A DNA stretch of 34,103 nt from the NCBI RefSeq assembly GCF_000485595.1, contig NW_014577330.1:35779-69881 (forward strand), given 5' to 3'. Position 1 is the first letter of the stretch, and the number at the start of each line of letters is the position of its first letter. Position numbers and translations under genes: made by a program. Under the pieces are notes generated by a model. The model did not search any database and had not been told where the DNA came from. It saw nothing but the letters and a program-made list of their open reading frames with translations. This document shows positions 13,001 through 22,611 of this stretch, piece after piece. Origin of the DNA: Priapulus caudatus (taxonomy: Eukaryota > Priapulida > Priapulimorpha > Priapulimorphida > Priapulidae).

Positions 13001-16000
13001 CAATAAAATATTTCAATCAAATTACTGTAACGAAGAATCTAAAACACAATATTACACGTAGGTATGATTAGGTAGGTAGGTAGGTAGGTAGGTAATAAAT
13101 TCAACAAAATCGAATGAATCTAGATGGCCATTTTCATTTTTGCCAAAAAGTGGGCATGGCTCGGAAGTAGGTCGACTGGCTTGCTCCAAAATAGGACGTT
13201 CAAATCTCGCCGATAGGAGTAACAACTGTATGCAATTTGAAACATGTAGGTCAAACGGTTCTCAAGTTATCGTTGACCGTAGACAAATGTTGACGGACAG
13301 ACGGACGGACGGACGGACGTACGACGGACAACGCCACATGGCAATAGCTCATCTTGACGATGTCAAGGTGAACTAACAAGTGCCGCAGAGCGACAGCTCT
13401 CAACTGACGTGTACTGTAGCCGGCTATTCTTCTGATAAACTCACTGGCAACTGAATCAAGTGCGCCCTCCCGCCACCGCGTTGATAGGCTTTGCTATACC
13501 GGTAGTACAGTAATAAAGATATAGCTGTGTAGCTTTAATGACTTCGCCATATTAACGTTATCATGGATATGCGTCGAGCGCGAGCGTAGTGGTGGTGTTG
13601 GGGGGGGGGGAGGGGAGGGGGTAGGAGGGACGGGTGGAGAGGGCTCTAATAGCAAAAGCAGTTCAATCCTTTGTTAACCGTCAACAAATCCATGTTTAAC
13701 TCTCCTCTTGATGGTCAAAAGGTTATCAGACACTTACTCTTCGCACGTCAGCCGAAAGTAGATTTGACGGTCTTTTCAATAAAGTGATAAAAATGGTAGG
13801 TCTGCGCTGAAACAAAAAAGTTTTGCACTCGGTCCGTTAGACCATGTCCTCAGAAAATGTCTGATATCTGACCTTTCCCTTTTCCCCCACTGCCCTTTGA
13901 CCTGTGACCTCCAATTTTGCACTGGTGATGGGTTTCCTCGATCCCCATCACACTATACATCAAATATTAAGAGCGTAGGTAGAGTCGTTGAGATTTGTGC
14001 CGCAATTCCGTATTTCCTCCTATACCTTAAGTTAAGGAGGGAATGTTCCCCCTTCTTTTACACCTTCTTGACCTTGACCTTTGCCCTGGGCTTTGACATC
14101 CCAACTCGTTTTCGGATTACCCCCCCACCCCAACGCCCGAATATCGTGACGTACCGTCGAGCGGTTAAGATTTGGCCCCAACTGTTGACGCACGGACGAC
14201 GGACGCACGGACGCACGCTCATGCGATTCTACAAGCTGCATCTGACTATGTTAGATGAGCTAAAAATGATAACGTTAATAAGTTGGAAATCACGATGATT
14301 TCTTTCCTCACAGACGCTTGGAAGACGCCCACTTCTTAATATGCTCCACTACGTAAATCAACTACGGAAGATCGGTAAAAAGGCGTCTGAATGACGAAAT
14401 CGGTCACCTTTGCGTCATGGTTGATGTCGGCCATTGCCAGCAGCCTGTCGACAAGCGCAGAGTGCTCTCCCGGCCCCAACACATCTTCCGCGAATTCCTT
14501 CAGGTAAAGCTCAAACTCTGTAGAAGCAGAAGCGATCATGCGCAGATGACAAGTTAATCTTACGAGTGATCCACGAGGGTCACACATGTGTTAGGTACGC
14601 GTGAACTACACACAGCGTTTCTCCGATGAAGCTTAACATACTGTATACGCCATATTTTTCGTACAGATATTTCACGAATTCAGACATGACGGACAATTTC
14701 TCAAGTGGTTAATTTCGCAGTCAGTGAATTATGAATTATTTGGTATGAACTATTCGCGTGTTGTTATTTTCGCGGTCGGGGACGCGTTCGCGAAATTCGC
14801 AAAAATTAAACCACCGCGAGATATACAGCGTATACAGTATACAGATGCATGAAGCGAATAAACCCGGACATGGCCGTCTCGTTGAATCTGGACGATCTGC
14901 AGCCGGATATCCGCGCGAAGCGCGAACAGCGCCACCTGGGTGGCGCCATTTCATCCAACTCGCTGCTCTGTATTAGAACAATTTTACCGGTTATGTCAAA
15001 TGGGCCTGTATCGGTCCAATTGAGGAGTTGTGGCGCTTGGCAGAAACCTTTCGACTATGCACGTATGGCGAGAATAAATCCAATGGTCGTAATTGCTACT
15101 TTTTTTGGTTGGGCGCGCGTTAGTTTTTCTTCTAGAAAAGCGATTTCGAATTTATTTAATTCCACGCGCCTGACTTATTCTCGTACATATCGCTACCCAT
15201 AGATGGCGCGACACGCGCTCTCTCAAGTCATTTTGCAAAGAATTTTCTTTAGACTGCCCCGCGGTGCAGAGCTTTGGACACGCCTCCACTAACTCATAAC
15301 TTTAGTGACGAAAGAGACTTGCCGAATTAACGTCCGTACCAGTCTATCTGAATCGTGACGTCCCAGCTAATTTCTCGCAGCCATCTTAGAAACACGCGCA
15401 GGCCTGACTGATTATGCTTGTTTACACTGATAATTGGCACTAGACGTTATGTGGCACAATGCCACCAGCCGTATGTCTGTAGCCGTCTGTTTATTACCCC
15501 CCATGCTTTGATGTGTTCGGATCATTGACGTCAGACTTCAAGCCATGTATATAATATAGCCAGAGCAGTGGCGTTACGGCAGGCAGGTAGGCAGTAGCGC
15601 AGCGCGCGGCTCCGCATGTAAGCCGGACAAGCAATCGCCTGTTCCAGCCGACATGTCACGCAAGACGAAGAGAAAGAAGCAGTCAGGATACAATTCTTCG
15701 GGTTACCGCATTCGGATTCGAATTGGATTCGGAAGAAAGAACGAGCGCCCGCCAGTTATGTAAGCGGGCTATATAGTACTACAGTTAATCTCTACGATAA
15801 ATGCTAGGCCGAGATATTGCCGCGTAATATCAGTCTCCCAGGCTCTCAGTAGAATAATATATATGCCGTTAATTGCACTATTTGCGCCTTTCTCCGTTGC
15901 TGTTGTGTTATTAGTCTGCATACATATACATTATATATACATCCAGTACTATGTTATAAGAGAAATAACAAATAATTCTTATACATATAGTAACGCATAT

Positions 16001-19000
16001 ACAACTATTAGTCAGTCTACGCAATATGAAAGTTCATGTTTAATTTCAACCGTTTTTACTATCTGTACTATACTCTACTAATTCTCTAGTACAAGTACCT
16101 CCACTAACTATAACTTTAGTGTAGCGAAAGAGACTTGCCCGAATTAACGTCCGTACCAGTCTAACTGGAATCGTGACGTCGCGTTTTCATTATCGTAGCC
16201 ATGTTCCTTCTCCTGTCACGTACGTGCGAGGTTTTTATGAACCTCTTGACCCCGCGCTCGCATCTCCTCTCTAGCCCGTTTTGCCGTTTTTGCATATATT
16301 CCATCGTACCAGCCACTGGCAGCAAGATCAAGCCCGCACGTACAGCACACACTGATGATAAGTTTGTTTAGACTGACAATTGCCACTAGCGGCACATTAA
16401 GACTGGTATACATTCCACACCTACGGCTACGAATACCTTGTAATTACTAAGTACATGTTACAATAATTACTACTAAGTACTACTACTAGTACTAGTAGTA
16501 GTAGTACTATAAGTGACCAGCACTACTAGTACTAGTACTAGTAACTACCAGGACCGCAGGAGCTAATAGTAATAGTAATAATGACTAACTCTGGTACTAG
16601 CTAATTAACTTACTCATAATGACGAACCCTAACCATAACCCTAACCTATTATATTGATATAATATTAATATTTATATTGATGTAAATGACATTGGTGTTT
16701 ATTGCCCATTGCCATACATTGGGGCCCATATAATTATTGGGAGCCATGTTCTCTTATCTTGAACCACTAGTACTACTTAGTACTACGAGCTAGCAAGAAA
16801 ACGCTCTTTCTAGGGTTAGAATACCCTAGGCTATACTAGACACAGGCCACTTGAAGCGTTTCAATAAAATATAATGCTAAACTAAACGAAATATATTTAC
16901 TACGAATTTAATGTTCTAGTATAGGCCTACTCTCTTTCAAGAAGGTTGCGAGGTGCAAAGGCTATATATAGACTAGCAGGCCCGTAGCCAGGGGGGGTTC
17001 GCGGGGGTTCGAACGAACCCCCCCCCGAGCCCCTCCCCCAAGCCAAAAAATTGTTTTTTTGAAAATTTGCAAGAATTTCACCTCAGGTCGCTCCATTTTA
17101 GTTGTATAATTGCAAAATCTCCATCCGTGCGGGAGGGTGAACAGTGAACACACCCCTCCCACACCCTCCCCCCGCCGGTCGCTTGGCTCCCTCGCCTGGT
17201 CGCTTCGCTGCCCAGAGCAGGGGCGTGTACAGCGAGGGGTCCAGGGAGTCCAGACCCCCCCTTGTTCGCGCAGAAACGCATCTGAGGGGGTGTAATTTAA
17301 AAAAATTCCCAGACCCCCCTTCGCGTCTCGCAACTATGCGGTTACGTTAGGCCCCCCTGGTACCAAATCCTGTACACGCCCTGCGCCGAGCAAATTGCCA
17401 ACATTTAAAACAACCCCCCAATAGAAAGCTGGCTAAGCCTGGACTAGGACTCGCTCCCACCTCGATTGCCATTGAGTGACTAAGCTAAGCCGAGGAGGTG
17501 CCGAGAGAGTGCCAGTCTATGGGCTATAGGCGGCGGGGCAGGCGGCGGCACTGCTTTCCAAATCCCGTACGAGCCTCGCCATTGGAACGTTGCAAAAACG
17601 TTGCCAGCGTTGGGGCGCGAAGAGCGCCGGGTAGGTGTTTCCTGATTCTGACAGCCGTTTCCATTACTGAGGCAAGGTTCGCGAATGTCAGAATTTCGAC
17701 AGTCTTTCTGTGATTTCGCGTGACACAGCTCGGTTACGAACAGATTACTCGGTTACAGTTTTTATTAAACAAGTGAACACTTTCACGTCCAAATGTCTAC
17801 CCTCTGTGTCCCCCACTAAAATTGCGGACTGTTCGCTGGCAGCTATGGATCCGTGCGCCCGCCAATTCATTCGGCGCACGGATCCATAGCTGCCAGCGCT
17901 GCATACTGTCGTAGGACGTTCCCGCGGTCGCGTGCGCCTTGCCGCGGAACTGCGCGAAAGATCTGCGCTTGAGCGCTTCGGATCAAATCTCCTTTCGGCA
18001 ACGCTTCTCTAGTATCCCGTCTCATCTGGATTATAAGCAGGGGTGAATAATGACAAATGTGTATTATTTGTCATTATTCACCCCTGTTATAAGATATACC
18101 CTTTATTTTGGCAGTGAGATCTGCAACATGGCTCTTCTCCCTCACTATCAATTCGATTTACGGTATGTAGTCGCCACTACCTCACGCCGCTTACCTCTAT
18201 AGGTTATTACACTTGGCAGTATTACGTAGCTTTTTATGATACTGAAAGACCATTTCTCCATGTGGTAGACGTATCTGGTTCGATCTACTTCAAAGTATGA
18301 CTGATACAAGAACTCCTGCAACGACAATAAAAATCAACATACATTTCAGGGGTAGAAATTAACTTTTTAAGTAGGAAGTCCAACGGACCCCCTACCTTCA
18401 AAAAGAGAGAGTCCGCAGCAAAATGGGGGAGTCTGCAGTCTGAAGTTCAAAACTAAAGATATTAACAATAACGCGTTGGACATTGCAGGACATTTGCAGT
18501 GCACGTCTGCTAAAATTTTGTCAGCATCAATTCTATTTTATACTCACCACATGGTGGTTAGAATGTATATCACATTGCCCAATGTCTACAGTCTCACTTT
18601 CACATAGTTCATAGCAAAATGTGCCAGTTATTTCTCCCCTTTTATAGTTTTTGCACTGAGAAAAAAAGTTCAAATAATTACTATATAACTTTTCTGTAAA
18701 ATATTATCATAAACATCTTGGTAACTAATTAGGCAGGGAAATAGTACTCGAAATTTCTAGAATCATGGACAGTTCAAATTTAAATTGGTCAACAATAGGG
18801 CATATCAAATCTTCCACCCTGTAAATTTACACGTAAAAACTTGCACATGGTAAACCTTTCCAGTATGAAAACAAATCGAAGCAATCTAGTAAATAATTGG
18901 TTCAGTACTTACAATATCATCAATAACCTCAGTCTTGTGGCATGGGTCGTACAAAGCAAACTGCAATACGTTCCAAGCAAGCCAAATTACAATGACAGCT

Positions 19001-19035
19001 ATAGCCAATGCCACAGGAACGTACTTGGCTTTCAT
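9902..19035 (-). CDS. DIPK1: DIPK1/FAM69-family kinase-like membrane protein, eight exons
   Basis: Minus-strand gene assembled from 19035-18913, 18655-18548, 18315-18195, 14517-14408, 12510-12305, 12044-11864, 11489-11340, 10090-9902. Phases agree (0,0,1,0,2,0,0), giving 1188 nt and 395 aa; human members are about 420-430 aa. Known for the family: ER type II membrane proteins with a Cys-rich luminal part, a kinase-like fold and an EF-hand inserted in the N-lobe. Seen: TM segment at residues about 5-28; C42-K-N-Y-K and C56-x3-C60 segment; N-lobe IIK at 103-105; EF-hand loop D148-E159; GFCGGLY at 189-195; ALLEF at 241-245; catalytic-loop region C261-N-V-G-R-S-K267-F-G; ITDM with D280; six-Cys cluster C299-C322; LLYRC and LFALLWDKL near the C-terminus. 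Catalytic Asp and Asn positions appear replaced. Exon 6 ends in a GC donor. The paralogue cannot be assigned, but the family call is strong. Confidence 0.92.
10836..11012 (-). other. Possible alternative terminal exon with a membrane segment
   Basis: An open stretch in DIPK1 intron 7 follows an AG (CAGGTTAG) and encodes 58 residues before TAA: a hydrophobic run of about 19 (ICLISIAVAAIAVLYICV), then a basic and polar tail. It is in phase 0, so it could be spliced to exon 7 in place of exon 8. No family similarity was recognised, and the inverted copy (about 30990-31170) is too indel-rich to test conservation. It may be a chance ORF. Confidence 0.25.
11340..11489 (-). CDS. DIPK1: DIPK1 exon 7: C-terminal Cys cluster
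   Basis: 50 codons, acceptor TTCTTTCAG, donor GTTAGG. The pattern C-E-x-D-S-E-C-x3-G-D-x-C-x3-C-D-x5-C is characteristic of FAM69 proteins. Phase 0 at both ends. Confidence 0.93.
11864..12044 (-). CDS. DIPK1: DIPK1 exon 6: C-lobe with catalytic loop
   Basis: 181 nt, acceptor CGATTTTCAG. It encodes PSWQARAKHVVALLEF, then YGSFYVCNVGRSKFGF and ELRITDMSQ. In the family this is the Asp-x4-Asn catalytic loop followed by the metal-binding Asp; here the loop reads Asn262-x4-Lys267, with Asp280 kept. The exon ends at CAG followed by GCAAGT, a GC-type donor; the second copy reads GTAAGT. Confidence 0.92.
12305..12510 (-). CDS. DIPK1: DIPK1 exon 5: second half of EF-hand and N-lobe helix
   Basis: 206 nt, acceptor ACAATTGTAG, donor GTAAGT. 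It begins ISLAEAQTIW, completing the EF-hand loop with Glu159 at position 12, then GDFFLRVVL and GFCGGLYAYEDVP, which match the family pattern (GFCGDLY in human). The last codon is split in phase 2 and completed by exon 6 as Lys223. Confidence 0.92.
13061..13094. repeat. GGTA tetranucleotide microsatellite
   Basis: About eight GGTA units in DIPK1 intron 4. The inverted copy has TACC units near 28848-28874. Confidence 0.85.
13130..13370 (+). repeat. GACG-tandem repeat unit next to repeat X
   Basis: Contains TTGACGGACAGACGGACGG (from 13290) followed by AGCTCATCTTGACGATGTCA, and runs directly into repeat X copy 2. It resembles the right end of X (GACG tract, then TCAGATGAGCTAAAA), suggesting a related repeat placed head to tail. 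The inverted copy lies at about 28560-28800. Confidence 0.55.
13371..14270 (+). repeat. Dispersed repeat X, copy 2
   Basis: Same edges and internal blocks as the copy at 5257-6146. It lies wholly inside DIPK1 intron 4, opposite to the gene. It includes a G-run (about 13600-13621) in place of the CT tract of copy 1, and a degenerate GACG tract (about 14188-14217). Confidence 0.75.
14408..14517 (-). CDS. DIPK1: DIPK1 exon 4: first half of EF-hand insert
   Basis: Acceptor GCTTCTACAG, donor GTGACC. It encodes ELYLKEFAEDVLG, then LLAMADINHDAK. Loop positions 1, 3 and 5 are D148, N150 and D152, and the usual Gly at position 6 is Ala153. The intron falls inside the loop after Lys154. An ORF continues past the donor to a TAA, but that extension has no family similarity. 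Confidence 0.9.
15546..15763 (+). other. TATA-like motif followed by a 36-codon basic ORF
   Basis: TATATAATATAG at about 15547-15558 lies about 95 bases before ATG 15653. The ORF starts MSRKTKRKKQ, contains GFGRK and stops at 15761. A donor-like GTAAGC overlaps its end, so it could be a first exon. The inverted copy keeps the ATG and most of the sequence with indels. Not recognised. Confidence 0.2.
16440..16585. repeat. ACT/AGT trinucleotide-rich low-complexity tract
   Basis: Runs of TACTAG/TAGTAG and AATAGT units, largely self-complementary. The inverted counterpart is at about 25210-25330. Confidence 0.8.
16975..17310 (-). repeat. G/C-run dispersed repeat
   Basis: Starts GCCCGTAGCCAGGGGGGG and contains long C/G homopolymers and an AT-rich core. 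All six frames are short and compositionally biased. Its inverted counterpart is at about 24430-24780. It is similar in style to non-autonomous repeats common in marine invertebrates; a family name cannot be given from sequence alone. Confidence 0.5.
17834..17898. repeat. Perfect 26-bp hairpin
   Basis: 17834-17859 is exactly the reverse complement of 17873-17898 (CGCTGGCAGCTATGGATCCG... on the left), with a 13-base loop. It is GC-rich, lies inside DIPK1 intron 3 and is not part of any recognised gene. Confidence 0.95.
18038..18086. repeat. Perfect 21-bp hairpin with 7-base loop
   Basis: 18038-18058 (CAGGGGTGAATAATGACAAA...) is exactly complementary to 18066-18086 and the loop is GTGTATT. It lies 109 bases from the exon 3 donor of DIPK1, within intron 3. 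Confidence 0.95.
18195..18315 (-). CDS. DIPK1: DIPK1 exon 3: start of kinase N-lobe
   Basis: 121 nt with acceptor GTTGCAG and donor GTAAGC after phase 1. It contains YVYHMEKWSFSIIK; the Tyr, Trp and Lys spacing suits the strand bearing the ATP-anchoring lysine (Lys105), but this alignment is by eye. The linker to exon 4 is shorter than in human proteins, so a further small exon in the 3.7-kb intron is possible, though direct joining keeps frame. Confidence 0.75.
18548..18655 (-). CDS. DIPK1: DIPK1 exon 2: Cys-rich luminal segment
   Basis: 36 codons with acceptor TTTTTTTCTCAG and donor GTGAGT. The pattern C-x2-Y-K-x-G-x3-G-x2-C-x3-C-x-S-E-T-x4-G-x-C aligns closely with the Cys-rich segment of human DIPK1A. 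It is phase 0 at both ends. Confidence 0.9.
18913..19035 (-). CDS. DIPK1: DIPK1 exon 1: membrane anchor
   Basis: 41 codons starting at ATG 19035-19033 and ending before GTAAGT. Residues about 5-28 form one hydrophobic helix (KYVPVALAIAV...), after a short Lys-containing N-terminus, then YDPCHK. This suits a signal anchor and resembles the start of human DIPK1A. The sequence before the ATG also reads as an acceptor (ATATTGCAG), so a further upstream exon cannot be excluded; an in-frame TGA lies 24 bases upstream of the ATG. Confidence 0.8.
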
Positions 19036-21116
19036 CTGCAATATCTGTAACAATCGCAATCACACAGATGCATAAATAATCATCACCTTAGATTGATAGT
19101 GACAGCAGTAGTACAGCCACTAATATCTTTCACCCCTGTACTCTTGTGTAGCCAAACCAGTATATAATGGTCACTCAAGGTTGACCTCAAACGTGTCCTG
19201 CGTCTGATCTTCAACGCCAAACGCGGTGCTGCTGACTCGCTGCTCGCTGGTGGTTGCTGCCGACTCACTCGCTCGACCGCTGGAATGTGTGTGTGGGGGA
19301 GAGGGGGGGGGCTCGCTAGCACGCAGGAACAGCACGTGTATACATATGCTATACGCATGACCTTGGGGGGGCATACAGCAGATCAGTTACGTACACGTGT
19401 GGAACGAACGAGTCTTCAATGGCCGTGGCGGGCGCCAGGTACACAGCCTATGGTACACATGCACGCACGGCCGTCATAGAACTAGACGAACGCTAGCCAC
19501 AAGTTCCCATCTCGCTTAACACTACGTGGCGAGAGGTTCCTCCGCCGTGTAACTAGTCGGAGAGCCTGGTCGGTTTAGACGAACGCTAGACTACCCTCAG
19601 TTAAAAGACGTTTTGTCCTGCCTTTCTGACAACAAATGACAGATTTCTTGCTAGAAATTATTAGACAACGCCTTCAACAACACCACTCTCGATTTTTATC
19701 CCCACATTTACGAAAATGACATGGGTCTCAATCTCGCCAGGCTCTCTATTCTTGATCTGCCAGTAGTGGGATGCGAGAATGTAACTTGTCCTAGCAAGAA
19801 AGTAACTTGTGGCCAGTGTAGTTCATGTGTTCTAACTCTAGTCTAAGTAAAGTAATAACTAATATTACTATAAGTTGACACGTACGTAATACTAATAGTA
19901 ATAGACATTAGACAGTGAGTGATTGACACTGTCCGTGTCATGACATTATCATTATGATTATCACAGTGACAGTGTATACGATACTCATCAAAGCGTATGA
20001 CTAACTGATATAGCATACGGCGAGGTAGTACAAGTTTATGTAGTTAAATACCTCTCGCTGACTGGCATCCTAACTACTATATATAGTACTAATGCTGAAG
20101 TACATACGACGGTGGACGACGGGCACGTCCATATTGACTACGTGTTTCTATGGGATGAGCACTTGTTTTGCAATGCCGTCAGCATCGCCCTGACGGGAAT
20201 CTGTACGCGTTCCGACGAGAGTATTCGTCATCCCATGCCAGGCATGCTTCATCTTCATAAATAATCATTCATATTGACAACACTAATGCTAATAATAACA
20301 GATTAGCCATAAAAAAACACTTTTGTCATATTTAGTTATTTTCAGACGGTTGCCAATATATATGAAATAGCATCATCAGCAGCATCAGCAGTCATCAGCA
20401 GATTTCAGAAACAGCGCGGGTGTGTTAATTTCTAGCCGTGGACATTTATCTCACATATAACGCATATATGATATTGTTACGTTCCGTGCGTGTCCAATAT
20501 TCAACTCGGCATCTTTTTCATACGTTCCAAATTTATTACTCAACACGTGCGTAGCTGCACACGTGCAGATAAAACTGAAAATACAAAATAATGCACAGTA
20601 AATATTATGTCGCTCATGTCATGTAATGTTCATTATATGATTATCCAACGTTATATAATAAATATTCAAATTATAAGAAATTAGGCGAGAACCAAGAGAC
20701 AACACTTACAATGTATGGTGCATCGTGGAAAATGCGCGAGCGCATGCGAACGTATACGGCTCAAGCAGCAAAAGTGCACGCGCCACGCACAACAGACGCT
20801 TTTATAACGCGACAAAGAAACCCGCGAGTCACATGACTAAAACATAATGTAAACGAGCAGAACGCAGCCTAGCTGAACTGCTTAAATACCGCGTGAAATA
20901 AGAACTGACAGTGCTAGAAATACTACAGTATGACACGCTTAAAAGAAATGATGAGAAAAAATAACAGATATATATATATAGGGCAGCTATTTGCGAAGCT
21001 TTGGTTACTTTCAGACGGTTATTGGTAAATGGAATAGACGTGTGTTGTGTATGTCTGCGTGCATATGCGTGCGTACATGCGTATGAGTGTGCGTGAGCGA
21101 CGAGCGTGCCACTCAC
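19036..21116. other. Region C: 5' flank of DIPK1, mostly unassigned
   Basis: Probably contains the DIPK1 promoter and 5' UTR. The part up to about 19212 is duplicated in the inverted block; the rest is single-copy in this window. It holds a G-run (about 19303-19311), a CATCAGCAG microsatellite (about 20370-20402) and no recognised gene. Confidence 0.5.
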
Positions 21117-21218
21117 AACTAGACCTGTGCCACTACGATGAACCACCAGGTCCAGAGCCACCAGTTGGATAGTTGCTGGGTCCAGTTTAGTCACCATGTT
21201 TTTGTCATTTCTTAACAT
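21117..21218 (-). other. Orphan exon-like ORF
   Basis: 34 open codons on the minus strand between an acceptor-like CTTATTTAACAG and a donor-like GTGAGT, phase 0 at both ends if read from the ATG at its start. It contains KLDPATIQLVALDLVV and HRSGTGLV. The codons look protein-like but no family was recognised. It lies about 2 kb upstream of DIPK1 exon 1 on the same strand and is phase-compatible, so it could be an upstream exon of that gene or part of another. Confidence 0.35.
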
Positions 21219-21231
21219 CTGTTAAATAAGA

Positions 21232-22427
21232 CTTCGTCAGATGAGCTAAAAATACAAGGTTTGGGCAGCTCTCCAATCATAGATTGTATTTTGATATCTA
21301 CCAAGCCTCATTCAGATTTGCAATCTAGCTCAATTCCTTGTAGAGAATGAGATTCCAGAGGCTATTAATTTAAACATTAGCATGCGCATCCTAGACACAT
21401 CACCTCTAAATTATTTTGTGGTGATTTTCAGCTAACATTGCTGAACATTAAACATAAAGATAGGGTAGATTAAGATTAGGGTTTATTTTAGATTAGCAAG
21501 GACGCTAAAGTCGATTCTTGGAGGAAAGGAAGGTAATGTAAAGTGTGGTTTGCAGATGTTACAACTAGTAGTTGGGTGATTGGAAATGTCGTGACGGTGG
21601 TTGCATAATGGGTTAGTCGGCGGCAGCGCATTTGATGTAGTATGGATGATGGAGATGAGAAACGGTTGAGAGCGAGTTGTTGTGCATGTGTGCAGCAGGT
21701 GTGGTTGCGCGCGACTTTCTTTGTTAGCTAGAAATGTATAAATGGAAGGTTCTTGGTTGAGAGGGAAGAGAACGAGAGTGTGTGGAGTCACGCGGATGCG
21801 TGCCTCGTGCGCACGCATGTGGGTTGAGAAACAATAATACTATTTGCAAAACACAACTGCTTGGACTTTGGAGTTTTCCTTACTCATCGCTACAACAAAT
21901 CTACTTTGAACCGGGTAACGTCATCATCCTCGTTACACTTCTACAAAAAGAGCAATACAGAAAATACAAATCATACATTATCTGGAATTTTAATGGAAGG
22001 AATCATTTCCATTCAGGAATGTTAAGGCTTATAAAGGTGTGCTAAATATCTGTTACGACTGAAGATGGTTTGTATCGACGTCGATTGAAAGATAACGTGT
22101 ACGTGGTACAAAATGTAACCATAATCTGTATGCACTCCATTACTTAGCACAAGTCAAGTTAAACCAATTCTACTGCAAACACGCTACATGGTCACGGTAC
22201 ATTGTGGTTGCACCTAGCACACGAGTTAATATATACACCATTCCCCCTAGGTATGCAATCACTAACAGACTGTATTAACATTATTCTGTAGAAAATCAAC
22301 AATAAACTATAACTGTATTGCTAAAAATCACGAGACATGCCAAACCCAACTAGAAAGGGCAGTTGTCGCCAACTACATGTATCCCCCGTGTTCTCCCCAA
22401 GATGTGTAAGTATACGAAGTTTTTGGA
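21232..22427 (+). repeat. Segment A', shortened direct copy of A
   Basis: Starts GACTTCGTCAGATGAGC, matching 6122-6140, and ends at TATACGAAGTT, matching about 7979-7989. It lacks about 660-670 internal bases of A. Remaining differences are mainly small insertions and deletions. It is followed directly by the inverted block rather than by the minisatellite. Confidence 0.85.
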
Positions 22428-22611
22428 AGATCAAGACGGCAGGAACGTTTGAGGTCAGCCTGAGTGAACCATTATATACTGGTTGTGCTAACAAGAGTAC
22501 AGGGCGTTGAAAGAATTATATAGTGGCGTCTGTAACTACTGCCGTACTATCAATCTAAGGTGATGATTATTATGCAATCTGTGTGATTGCGATTGTTACA
22601 GATATTGCAGC

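Larger units (their letters stand above)
14518..18194. other. DIPK1 intron 3, repeat-filled
   Basis: The longest intron (3.7 kb). It holds a CGCGAAAATAA-type repeat (about 14700-14830), a 117-codon plus-strand ORF without recognised family (14849-15202), a duplicated block (15272 and 16100), ACTAGT-type microsatellites, a G-rich repeat near 17000 and two perfect hairpins. No further DIPK1 exon was recognised. Confidence 0.5.

Noticed and set aside
14336-14407. Continuation of the EF-hand exon ORF past its donor to a stop
   Set aside because: The family alignment jumps exactly to exon 5 from the GT donor at 14407; the extension shows no similarity.
14849-15202. 117-aa plus-strand ORF
   Set aside because: It lies in a repeat-rich intron, no family was recognised, and the inverted copy splits it into several frames. 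Not enough support for a gene.
16622-16648. Telomere-like CCCTAACC units
   Set aside because: Only three or four imperfect units; too short to call an interstitial telomere.
19212-22428. Simple missed-adapter palindromic read as full explanation
   Set aside because: The arms are separated by 3.2 kb that includes a direct copy of A with its own 670-base difference, which a single fold-back read would not create. Low read quality in the second copy is still likely.
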